Source: Lumbricus terrestris (taxonomy: Eukaryota; Annelida; Clitellata; Crassiclitellata; Lumbricidae). Taken from it: a stretch of DNA of 64,000 nt. Below the pieces are notes generated by a model. It ran no database searches, was not told the origin of the DNA, and worked only from the letters and a program-made list of their open reading frames with translations. How positions within the stretch are numbered: the first letter of the stretch is position 1; every line of letters begins with the position of its first letter. The translations under genes and the position numbers were made by a program. The stretch is taken from positions 17,860,185 to 17,924,184 of the forward strand of contig OX457044.1 of NCBI GenBank assembly GCA_949752735.1. The letters are read 5' to 3'. This document shows positions 49,301 to 60,900 of this stretch, one piece after another.

Positions 49301-52300
49301 GACGTTATACTTCGTCCTCTTATGCTTCGTCCTCACTGATGTTAACTTCGTCCTCACTGACGTTATACTTCGTCCTCACTGACGTTATACTTCGTCCTCT
49401 TATGCTTTGTCCTCACTGACGTTATACTTTGTCCTCACTGACGTTATGCTTTGTCCTCACTGACGCTATAATTCGTCCTCACTCCCCTTCTACCCACCGT
49501 CCACTTCGTTCCTCCAACAGACTTAACCTCTTGGTCCTCTGCACTAGAACTGCTATGACTCTGTCTCAATCATTTGCCTCAATTAGTCCTTCACTTTGGA
49601 ATGCTCTTTCTTCTTCCGTTCTGCCAGTCTCTCTTCTTGCTCCTCATAACCTGCTTCTTCTCGTAGGCCCTGCTCACTGAATGGTACACTCTACTAGAGA
49701 TGCTTTACAAATTTTATGCTCAAATACAATAAAATATAATGTAACGATTAGGTCACAAATTTCTTTCTACATGTTAAGAAATTTAGTATAACCACCACGG
49801 TGAGTGGTTTGTATACTTATGAAATTTTTTATTGTTAATGCAGATTTTTAATTCAATTCAAATGCAGGTTTTAAATTCAATTTAATTCATAGGCTTTACT
49901 GATCACAAAATAAAATTAGTGCATGTACATGTGACAGTTCATGAGTGTCAAAGGTTAGACCCAAAAGGAACAATTGCCCATCTTCCTCGATTCTCCCACA
50001 TTTCTACATTCATGACTGAACAACTTCACTGGCTTCCACTCTTGGCCCATATACAATTTAAAGTCCTGATTTTGGTCCTTAAGACTCAATTGGGTCTTGC
50101 TCCGAAGTATCTTCACCCCTTTCTGCCACTTCGCTGCATCCTCTTAGGTCCTCTGATCGGCTTGACCTCTTTGTCCCCCGAGTCAGGACCGCCATGGCTC
50201 AATCCAGATCATTTGCCTGCATTGGTCCCTCCTTATGGAATGGGCTTCCCCCATCAGTGTGCTCTGCCATCCTCTCTGGTAATGTATCCTCGTCTTTCTC
50301 TCGTCTGAAAACTTGCCTTTTTTCTCGGGGTTGAACACACTGGGAGCGCTTCTGAAAGGCTCTTGCTGCGAGAAGCGCTTTATAAATGGTCAGATTCATT
50401 CATTCATTCATTCATTCATTCATTCATTCATAGCATTTATATAGCGCCCCTTCAAGAAACTACTCAGAGGCGCTCCCAGCCCAACCACGAGCAAAGAAAA
50501 AAGACTTGAGAGACTTGTAGAACCCAGCCGGATGGGCCACAAGTAGAGAGCGAAGCGTAACCGGGAGGTCGTTCTAGACTGTAGGCCCCACAACCGAGAA
50601 AGCACGGCGCTGCTTAATAGCTAAGCGGGCCCGCGGGACCAGAAGTTCACCCCTAGCTGAAGAGCAAAGCACATGACGCGCTGCAACGTCAGAAACTGGA
50701 CAACAAAGATCATGCAAGTATGACGGAGCACAGCCAAGGACACAGCGAGAGACCACAGCAGCAATGCGGTATGAGATCCGCTGGGACACTGGCAGCCAGT
50801 GAAGCACATCACGCATGTATGCAGAGACAGGAGCAAATTTAGGAAGCCGCCCAACAAGGCGAGCAGCGGAGCGCAATACACGATCAAGTCTTAAATGGGA
50901 AGACCAGCAAGTAAGGAGCAACAATTGTCAATTCGACTTGTAACAAAGGCGTGGGCAAGGACGACGACCGCGTCGTGAGAGAGAGAGGGGGAGACCACCC
51001 GGAGCTGACGAAGCTGGTAATAGACACTCCGAGCAACCAAGTTCACATGCTGGGACAGAGTGAGTTCAGAATCGAGGGTGAGACCCAGATCACGAACTGT
51101 GAGGGAAAAGGAGATATGAGGAAAGAGGAGAGCAAGTTGTGAGAGGTCAATACCCTGGAGTTGCCTACGGCCACCCAACCAAATAAACTGTGTTTTGGAT
51201 GGATTTAAGAGTAGCCTATTGGAGGCCATCCAGAGAGAGAGGACACCCATTTTCCTACACATCTGGCTGACAGCGGCCACCGCATCAGGCGAGTAGGTAA
51301 TGTATCCTGGGATACAATACAATGTCGTTCCACTAGCAGGGTTGCCCCTTTGTCATTTCAATTTTGAATGTATTCAATTGCCACACATTACCCATCAAAG
51401 CATGAATAAGAACAAGTTAAACAGTGAAAAGAACAAGTGTATAAAAAATAACACAACATAACAGATCGGATGAATTAAATGCATTTCAGCAGTTCACCAT
51501 AATATATTACGTTACGATAAACAACCGTACGGATTCTTATTGTTCTTAAGAGTGTGGGTTTCTTTAAGATGTTTTATTGTCTGAGTAGCGTCTGATGTAT
51601 TTATTGTTTTATTGATGTCTTCTTGTAGTCATCCACCAGACCTGGAGTTGCAGGGGTTGGTGAAGCGCTATTTCACGCAGGTGGAGTTCTTCCTCGGAAC
51701 AATCATGAACACCGCTGACCTAGCCAGGGTCAAGGTCAGATGTGTTTCATCAAACTTCTATCAATTGTCATTCTTTGCTGTTCCGCCTCTTTGGAACAAA
51801 CTTTTGCCAGCACTATTAAGTATTAGTATTTCATTATTCGTACTGTAATGAATTATTATGTTTATCACTGTTGCATTATTAATTAAGTCCTAGTTAAGTT
51901 ATACGTATCCTATGAAAACATTCATGATTATTAATTGGGAAGAATAATATAAGCTACTGGCTTTTGCTGGCACCTAATTGCATTGTACTGTACTTAATCG
52001 TTCATGATTGTGTAACCTGAGTTGAACGTGCAATAAAGTATACTTCCCCCCAAAAAAACTACGACAAACACCTGACCCTCACCAGAAATCCACCTCTCGC
52101 TATCCCCCCACAGATCTTTCACTCGAAACTGAAAACTTTACTATTTCACAGATCGTATCCTAAGTCTTCCACTTCCCTTACCACCCACGTCGTTTCAACT
52201 CTAAACATCCTCCTCCGCCATAGCTCGTAATCGTAATCTCCTAATTTCTAAAGCGCCACTCGAAAGCCAAGCGCAGGGCACCGGCTTATTCACGAGCGCT

Positions 52301-55300
52301 GCGTTGAGTCCAAAGGGTTGTCCATAAGAATAGTCCATGGTGGTCCGGGTCGAGTTACCGTAGGATCAGAGGAGTGAAACAGCTACTAAGGTGGGTGTCG
52401 TCTGAGCCGGGAATTGGAGGGTGGAGGCTCAGATGAGACCTGTCTGTGTCTAACTTTGTCTGAATCTCAGGATCTTGACCTTCTGCCTATCGACTTTGTT
52501 TTGATTGTGTGCCGGTGAATAGGCTGGTTCCCGCGACTTGGCTTTTGCGGGTACTAAGCGAATCAAAGGTGAAAGACCAACGTCAGTACCATTGCAAAAG
52601 TTCCGAGATTACGATTACAATTACGATTACAATTGTTCAGTTCTGTCATTTCTGCTGAGTATGTAATGTAATGTAATGTAAATCTTCGAGAATTTCTCAG
52701 CGCCCACAAAAGCCACGTCAGGGAGACCAGCTTATTCACCGGCGCTATATCAAATCAAGTCCGCAATAGCCAGAGCTGCCGTTTTCGTTCCGGTGCCAGG
52801 TCAAAATCCGAGGAGGTCAAGCCGAGGAGACAGTGTGGTGCTACGATAGTTGTTGGTGATGGTGGTAGTTGGGTGATGGAACCTGATTGGAATCTGGATA
52901 GGATAGCTTGAAGAAGTATTAGAATCTCTAACATGTAATTTCCCTCAACACCTTTTTGCTTTATCCCTGTCTGTGATCAAATTTTATACGGTTTTTATCA
53001 GCATTCTTGTTATGGATTTGTGTGAATCATAGGTTGGCTGTCGTGAAGGAATAGATCGTTGTCTAGAAATCGCAAATGTTTTTCTGATGCTATCTTGGAC
53101 CAGTATTGTTAAGTCTTCAAAATGGACTCATAAAAAACACAGAAGTAATAATAAAGTGTGTATGTGCACTTGTTATAGCGCCCTTCCAGATTTATACTCA
53201 GAAGCGCTCCCAACTACAGTGTGGACACTGTATCAGAGTTTCATGCCGAAGCGCTGAGCAATTGCGAGTGAAGGACTTGCCCAAGGTCCCTACGCGGCGA
53301 GTTGAGGTGGATTCGAACCTGCAACCCTCCAGCTGCAAGGCGACGAACATACCCACTACACCACTGCGCCCCACAAAAGTATAGTAATAATAATATGATA
53401 AAGTAGAGTAGCACAGCCATGCATAGGCACTATCCATCAAGTTGATGATAAGTATTATGAGGAATTATGGGCCACCGTAGGTGCTGCAAATATGCTGTAC
53501 TCGGGATATATCAGTAGATTTTAGAATCCTGCTGAGCTGTTCATTGCAACAGATCTACGGTAGTTCTAATGGCTAGCCATTTGATGAGTTGCTATTGATC
53601 TGCACAACTTGCCATTGGAGACGATGTCGTGCTCTGCGAGTATTACGCGTTCTGTTGTCAGCCTTTGTCGTGTTCTCTTTATCATGTTTTTCCGTATCAG
53701 GTTGCATCTGTGTAATCAGGATGTACCTGTTGAATATGCATGACAGTCTAAGATTTGCGACCCGTTTATTGAGTGCAATGCCCGAAAGGACAAGATGATG
53801 TACTCACTTTCGGACACTGTATCTCTGATTATTCCTGTCTGTTAGCTTGTTAGCAACCAAAGGCAATGGTTCTTTACTGAATGTTTAACATTTCGTAACT
53901 ACATGTCTGTTCGTCATGATGTTTTTTAGCGTAATATTTTTGGGTATACTGGTTAGATCTGTTTTTAATTCGAGTAAAATTAAGGCTTAGTAGCATTCAT
54001 TGTGATGTCTTTAAAATGCTCTTTCATCTGATGGAGAGTATAGCTTGGAGCATCTGTTGTGAAAACAAGAAAGCTTTAATGCTCTGGTTTTCCCCCAGCA
54101 TACATACATAGCCAACTGCCGTGTACAGTGTGTAAGCAGTCGCTGATACCCATGGAATTTAGTGTTTGTTTTGTTTGTACGTGCACTTGCTATAGCGCCC
54201 CTTCAAAATCTCTACTCAGAGGCGCTCCCGACTACAGCACGGACACTGTATCGGAGTTTCACGCCGAAGTGCTGAGCAATTGCGAGTGAAGGACTTGCCC
54301 AAGGTACCTATGTGGCGACTTGAGGTGGATTCGAACCTGCAACGCTCCGGCTGCAAGGCAACGAACATACCCACTACATCACCGCGCCTCACACGACTCC
54401 AAAGAAACCCCCGGTTGAAAGCCACTAGTTTAGTGGTTAGTATGCTGGACTGTGAAGTGAGAGGTCAGGGCTACAAATCTCCACCATATATTGCAGCAAT
54501 TTACTTAGAGATTTCAGTTCCTCTTTGTATCCCAGCGCCAACTCAGCTATTATATTGGGGAGACATTCCATGTTGTATGGCGATTACAATAGCCACCAAT
54601 CCCCCGAGTCAGGACCGCCATGGCTCAATCCAGATCATTTGCCTGCATTGGTCCATCCCTATGATGCAAAAGGGACCATTGGTCCCTATGGAATGGACTT
54701 TCCCATCAGTTCGCTCTGCCATCTTCTCTGGTAGTGTATTCTCGTCTTTCTCTCGTCTACAAACTTGCCTTTTTTTCTCGGAGTTAAACGCACTGGGAGT
54801 GCTTCTGAAAGGCTCTTGCTGCAAGAAGCGCTTTATAAATGGTCAGATAAGATAAGATAAGAATCCATTCGCAACAGCCAATCCATTACCCGCAATTTGA
54901 TTATTTTAAGATGATTTCTACTAAATGTCTTTACCAGATGAGCGAGGCTGATGCGTGTCTGATCGTTTCCAACAAGTACTGTACGGACCCAGATGCGGAG
55001 GACGCGGCCAACATCATGCGTGTCATCAGCGTCAAGAACTACTGTGTCAAGATGAAGGTCATCGTCCAGCTGCTGCAATACCACAACAAGGTTGGACCGT
55101 CGAGCATCTCATTCTATCATCCGCTTACATCATTTGAGCATTGCCGATGATTGACAGTTATCGGAAGAAGTATGGACTTGTCTGTCCGCGAGTGGATTGT
55201 TTGCCTGTAGCAGCCGGTGTCACGAAATAAAGTCTCCCCCCGATACAAAGTCTACCCCCCGAAACAGAGTCTCCCCCTGGCTGAAACTCTGTAATGGAAG

Positions 55301-57862
55301 AAATTTTCTGAAGTAAAAGTATACATGTTTTCTTGTTATATAATCTGGCAACGTAAACTAACCGTTTAGCCTGCTCATCTCTAAATTTGATGCAACTGTA
55401 GCCAATTTTACGCTGAACGGGGGAGACTTTATTTCGTGGACGGCGGAAATATTCTCTCCCCCACGGAGACTTTATTTCAGAATATACTCTCCGGGGCGAA
55501 TTTATTCTAGAACAGATCCTCCGGTGGGAGAATCTGTTTCGAAATAAAGTCTCCGGGGGGAGACTTTTAGGGGGGAGACTCTGTCACGCGACACCGGCTG
55601 GCTGTCAGGCGACATGGAGCTCTCTGTTTGCTTTCCCGTCTAATCTTTCGCCGGATCCTTGCTGCTGCTGTTGTTATTATTGTTATTGCCATGACAACTT
55701 AATTGTGCACGTACCGAATTGTTCTCTTGTTTTCACCAATCATCATTAATGTCCATGGTTCAATTGCTGCGGAATTTTCCTGTGCGACGTGAAGCAAGGG
55801 CTGATTGGCATGTTGAGTACTTTGGCCGTCATGCCTTTATCGCTCTTTTTACGATGATACGTTTGGTCTCATAGGACGATTTTTGCAGCCGTCATTTATG
55901 CGCTGATGACTATTGTGAAAGGGTTTATTATAATTGCAAGAGTTTAGGATTTCTACCAGTGCCAAGCTAATCAAGTTGTGTCACCGGGCTTATTCAAAGG
56001 TTCTCTTTGAAAATAAACTCAGTAGACACTAGATAGGTAAGGTGAATAGATATAAATATATTTTAGAATATGTCTAAGTTTTTCGATTTAAATCGATCTA
56101 AGTTTACATCTTTCAGAACTTTGCTAACGATAATCAATCAATCAGTCTGTGTAAACCGTCAAGATCTCTACTCAGAGGTACTCCAGCCCAGCCGCAGCTG
56201 AAAAGAATTGGTTTTGTTACATGGTCTATTGTGTCTTTGCTGGCTGATGACTAGTTAATGTTCATTTGAAGAATACCAGTGGGCATTGAGCGACTGACTC
56301 AGTTGACTCCTTCAAATCCGGAGTCAAGACTTTCTTATTTTCTAGGGCCTAACCTGCTTTTTTGTATTTGAGGCACTCTTGTAACAGCATGACTGTGTTA
56401 CAGTGCCATACAGATTGACATTGTTATTCTTCTTCTTCTTCTTCTTCTTATTATTTTTTGCTATTAATGATTATTATTATTATCTTCATTATTATTATTG
56501 TCATTATTATTATTATAGATGTTGGAGTATATTATAATGTGTAACAATGGCTATATAACCTGCTTAGGCGTATCTGTTGAACATTCCGAACTGGGATTGG
56601 CAACATGGAGATGATGCCGTTTGCTTGGCTGAACTCAAACTCGGCTTCATGGCTCAAAGTTGCCTTGCTCCAGGATTCTCAACTCTTCTTGCGAATCTCT
56701 TTACAATGAGGTCTTACAAAGTGGTAAGCTTAGCCAGTTCAGACGCTGCTGTTCCCAAGTTGCCAACACTGTTTACCGGGTACATGTAATATTCATGTAT
56801 GCATGTGTAATATTTACATGCGTTATTCTGTGTTATTGGCAGGTGTATGTATTTATTTGCTATTTGTATTGTATTTATTTATTTTATAAATAATAATAAG
56901 TGGGAGCATGACATCACTTGAACTAACCATAGGGGAGCTGTGGACTCGACAAATGGCCAAGGACAATGGCGTCATTTATTTGTACCCATTGCCACCAAAT
57001 GACTGGCATCAGCAACTGATGGTGATAGATATATGAATTTTCTATGTGTTGAATGCATATACCAGGTATGTACAATTTTGTACATATATGCTATTTATAT
57101 GGCTGCATATGTAAAATATCTATTAAAAATATTGCTTATTACAAATAATTGTAATTGTTACTGTACTGAATATATACTGTACTTGTTAGTTACTGGGTTT
57201 TTAAGTAATTAATCTTAATTGTAATTGTAATCAGAAATTTATGTAGTGCATTTACAGTAGGGGCTCATTGAATGAAAAGAAATCAAGGATCAGACAGAAT
57301 GATTTTAAACTTTTAAGCGCTTATGATGAATTTGAGGAAGAGAAAAACCAAGGAGCTCATGTCGTAGAATGCTCGGCAATTTGTTTAAGACAGTTGAACC
57401 AACCACAGTGAACCTTCTGTGTTGTACATTGGACATTCTTATTAGGGGGCAGTGAGGTCAAATTAATCTATGGCCTGGATAAGCATGACTGTCCAACAGA
57501 TTTTTTTAAAATGTATGCTCAACTTCAATTCATATGTTTTCTGTGATTCTTGAATAACCGTGACAGAGTTTCCCTGTGAGTTGCTTAATGCTTTGATGAT
57601 GAGTGTGTAGTGTAATTGACTGGGAGCCAATACAGCTTGTCGTTAAAGTGGTAAAGTGTTCTTTTACATAACATACATACATACATTACATACATACATA
57701 CATACATAAATATTACATACATACATACATACATACATGCATGCATACACACATACATACATACACACATCTAAAAAGATGTGCTGGCATATGAGTTTGC
57801 TGCTTTGTAAGGCGCCTTTGTAACGGCATGGCTGTGTTACAGCGCCATATAAATTGTCGTAA

Positions 57863-57902
<40 letters not shown>

Positions 57903-60900
57903 TATTGGTGTTCTGCATTGGACCTGTACAGTTGACTGTCGGTGCATGGATTAATATATTCATTTCTTGATAAAAAGAGAACCGATGACACACTGCTATC
58001 AGGTACAAAATTGCGATGTGATTGATCTGATTGGAGTATATGCCTGAGATTATTTATGCCCACGCTTATTAAAATTATCTGCGAATGACTTTTGGTGATT
58101 ATATAACGAAATATTGCACTCGGCTTTGGTAAGGTAAGTGGCAATTTGATGCTCCACTTGCGTTATTTTTTCTTCTTTCTTCTAACATCAGAAACTGCTA
58201 TTTGTCCTCAAATAAACTCAATTTCTTAAACAAGTCTGTGAATGATTTGTTTCCTGTTTATGAATGTAGAAATCTCGCACACCGAAATGGCAGAGCGACT
58301 ATTTGCGTGGTGCTGGAATGGAGATGTACTCCGCCTGCTTATCTCCGACATTTGAAGGAATGGCTTTTTCCGAAGCAGCAAGGTAGATCAGACTTTACCT
58401 GGTGTATTTTAAAGCTAAATGTGGAAGTTGATTCTGATTTTGCGATGTTTTACCCAAACCCTTTTTTTATCTTCTTTGTCTGATTCAAACGATTACAGGT
58501 TTTAAATATAGATTAAGTTTCAATGATCGTTAATGAATAGCGATGCTATAAATGGCAATATGTGGATGGCAACTTGATCTAGTACCCAAATCATACCTGC
58601 ATTATTTCTGATTGACAATATAATAATCAGCTGATAGTCGCTTCAAATGAAATCAGAATCTTATCGTAATCTGTTGGAAAGTCTAGGTTGAAATTGTACA
58701 TCTAGATGACATTTTGTGGAGTCTTTTCCTACATGGTTATTTTCAATGGATTTTTCAAGTTAAATGCACACAAGTACTTGAGGAGCATGCACATCTGCGC
58801 GCACTTGCATAGACAAAGTATTATGAGTTCATTATATTTTCTAAGTACTTGCAAATGACAAGTTTTGGCAGAAAATTGTATTACTGTATTGATTTTAAAT
58901 GACGTTTAAGTGAATTGTTTGTTTCTAGAATGTGTATGGAGGATCTGAATTTGCTGATGATCGCGATCGAAGTGAGGCGAGAGGATGATTCGGATATGTA
59001 CATCGCAATCAATCCTGGCCCCAGCGTCATTATCAAGCCCAACACTCAGGGCTTCTTTATCGCTCAGTCCGCCGAAGAAATCAAAGTGTAGGGGCCGAGT
59101 CTGACCTCTGAGAATACGTCTTAATATAATTATTTTCATTCTTTAATTAGTTTTATTTCAAGATTGCTTATTCTCCAAGCAGTGGCTTTCTTTTGTGAAA
59201 CAGTGAGGTCATAGACAGCACAACGCATTATAACCATTACTATTGTATTGTATTGTATTGCATTGTATTGCATGGTTAGATACAATACAATACAATAACC
59301 AAGTAATGATGGTAAGAAAGTGATTATAATAGAGCTCTGCTAGATGAATTACTGTATGGTACTTGGAACAATGCTGTTTAACCGGTGAAATCATTTCTCT
59401 TATTACTATTTGATCAATTGCCAGTCTGTAGGCATACATTTGACCAACATTGGTGGGCCAAAGGTGGACATTGCAAGTGCAACATTGGTCCATTAGCTGG
59501 CTGGACAGTTCTAACCTTGATACTGTCTGAGAAATAGTTGTTTTACTGCCTTGCTGAATGATAATTGTGAATTTGCTCTCACACCAGATGACCTGATTCC
59601 TGCGTAGGTTGAAGAATGTTGAGAAGCATCTGAATTTTATTTTTAACTTGGTTAAATATTTCATTTATTTCTGTAATTTTAACTTCTTTTTTGTGTTTTT
59701 TACAGAGTGAGTTATTACTGCAGATATTGTTTGAACAAGGAAAGAAAAAAACCTTGTCCCTGTGAGTAGTATTTATCAGTTTTGATTTCTTATAGATGTT
59801 CTGATTTCTTCTGTTACAAAACCAGTGGATGTCACAGAAAAAATTAATTTAATGTGGTTGTGTGATTTCAAATTTCCAGTCAGGCTGAGTTTGTCTTTCA
59901 AGGCCTCTCTCCTTTATGCATTTATAAGGTTCTAAGTGAGCAATGAGCAATGTGCATGCACACTTTTCAGATTTAGTTAGATCTCTTCTTCTTTAGGTTC
60001 TCTGCCAAGTGGCAGGTCCAAACGTCCAATGTCTCCATCTTTCACGCTGTTGTGCCATGTCCTTAAGTTCTCTATAACCCTTCTCCATCATCCCATCCAG
60101 CAGTTTTTGTCCAGGTCTTCCTCTGCACCTTTTCCCCTCCAAATATTTCAGAGATCTACAGGCCTTTAATTACATCACTGAAAGCTCAGGATTTGGAATT
60201 ATCTTGAAGATGAAAGACATTTTGCATTTTTTCTTACCAGTTAAGCATGTTATTCAGACTATTTTAATGTATGTATACCGGTGAGCGTGCAAATGTACAT
60301 GTGCACACTTCCTTAGCGTCCATAATATGGCCTCGCCCGTGCAGATTTTTCTATTAATTTATCGGGTGGGACCCTTTGGGACCATGCCATTTAGGGTCTG
60401 GACAGTGTCTAGATGCTGTTAGCCTATAAATCACGATCAGTACACAAAGGACAGATGTACCTTGATAGGCTCGTTCGCCAATGTAGCTAACTGCATACAT
60501 ACACAACTACATCATGTCACATAATGTAAACTTGTATAAGTATCTGGAATGTATCAGTGATTCAGTTTACTGGAACATATGCTGTTTATTGAGTGGTGCC
60601 CGTTTGAAGCCTGGATAAATGGTGAGGGCATCTGCGGCCATTGTCATTTTTTGGTGCAGTGTCATTGATCACAACACATCAATCTACTTTGTCATAATTG
60701 CTAACTACTACCAACTGCCTCAGCTTATGGTAGTATCTTGTTCTCTGACACCATGCACTGTCATTCTCGTCCATGCCTTTGCATTCTCTGACCTCGACTA
60801 TTGAAGCGCCCTCTATGATGAGCTTCCAGTGGTCCAGATTGGTGTCTTGATTGGTTGCTGCAGGGCTGTTTTTAAGGAATTTTTAGAACTGCACAACCCC

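Noticed and set aside
54280..54855. Plus-strand frame of 191 codons
   Set aside because: It spans an antisense SINE and a LINE end, both multicopy here.
59209..59664. Minus-strand frame of 151 codons
   Set aside because: Includes a TATTG/CAATA repeat and shows no family motif or splice logic.
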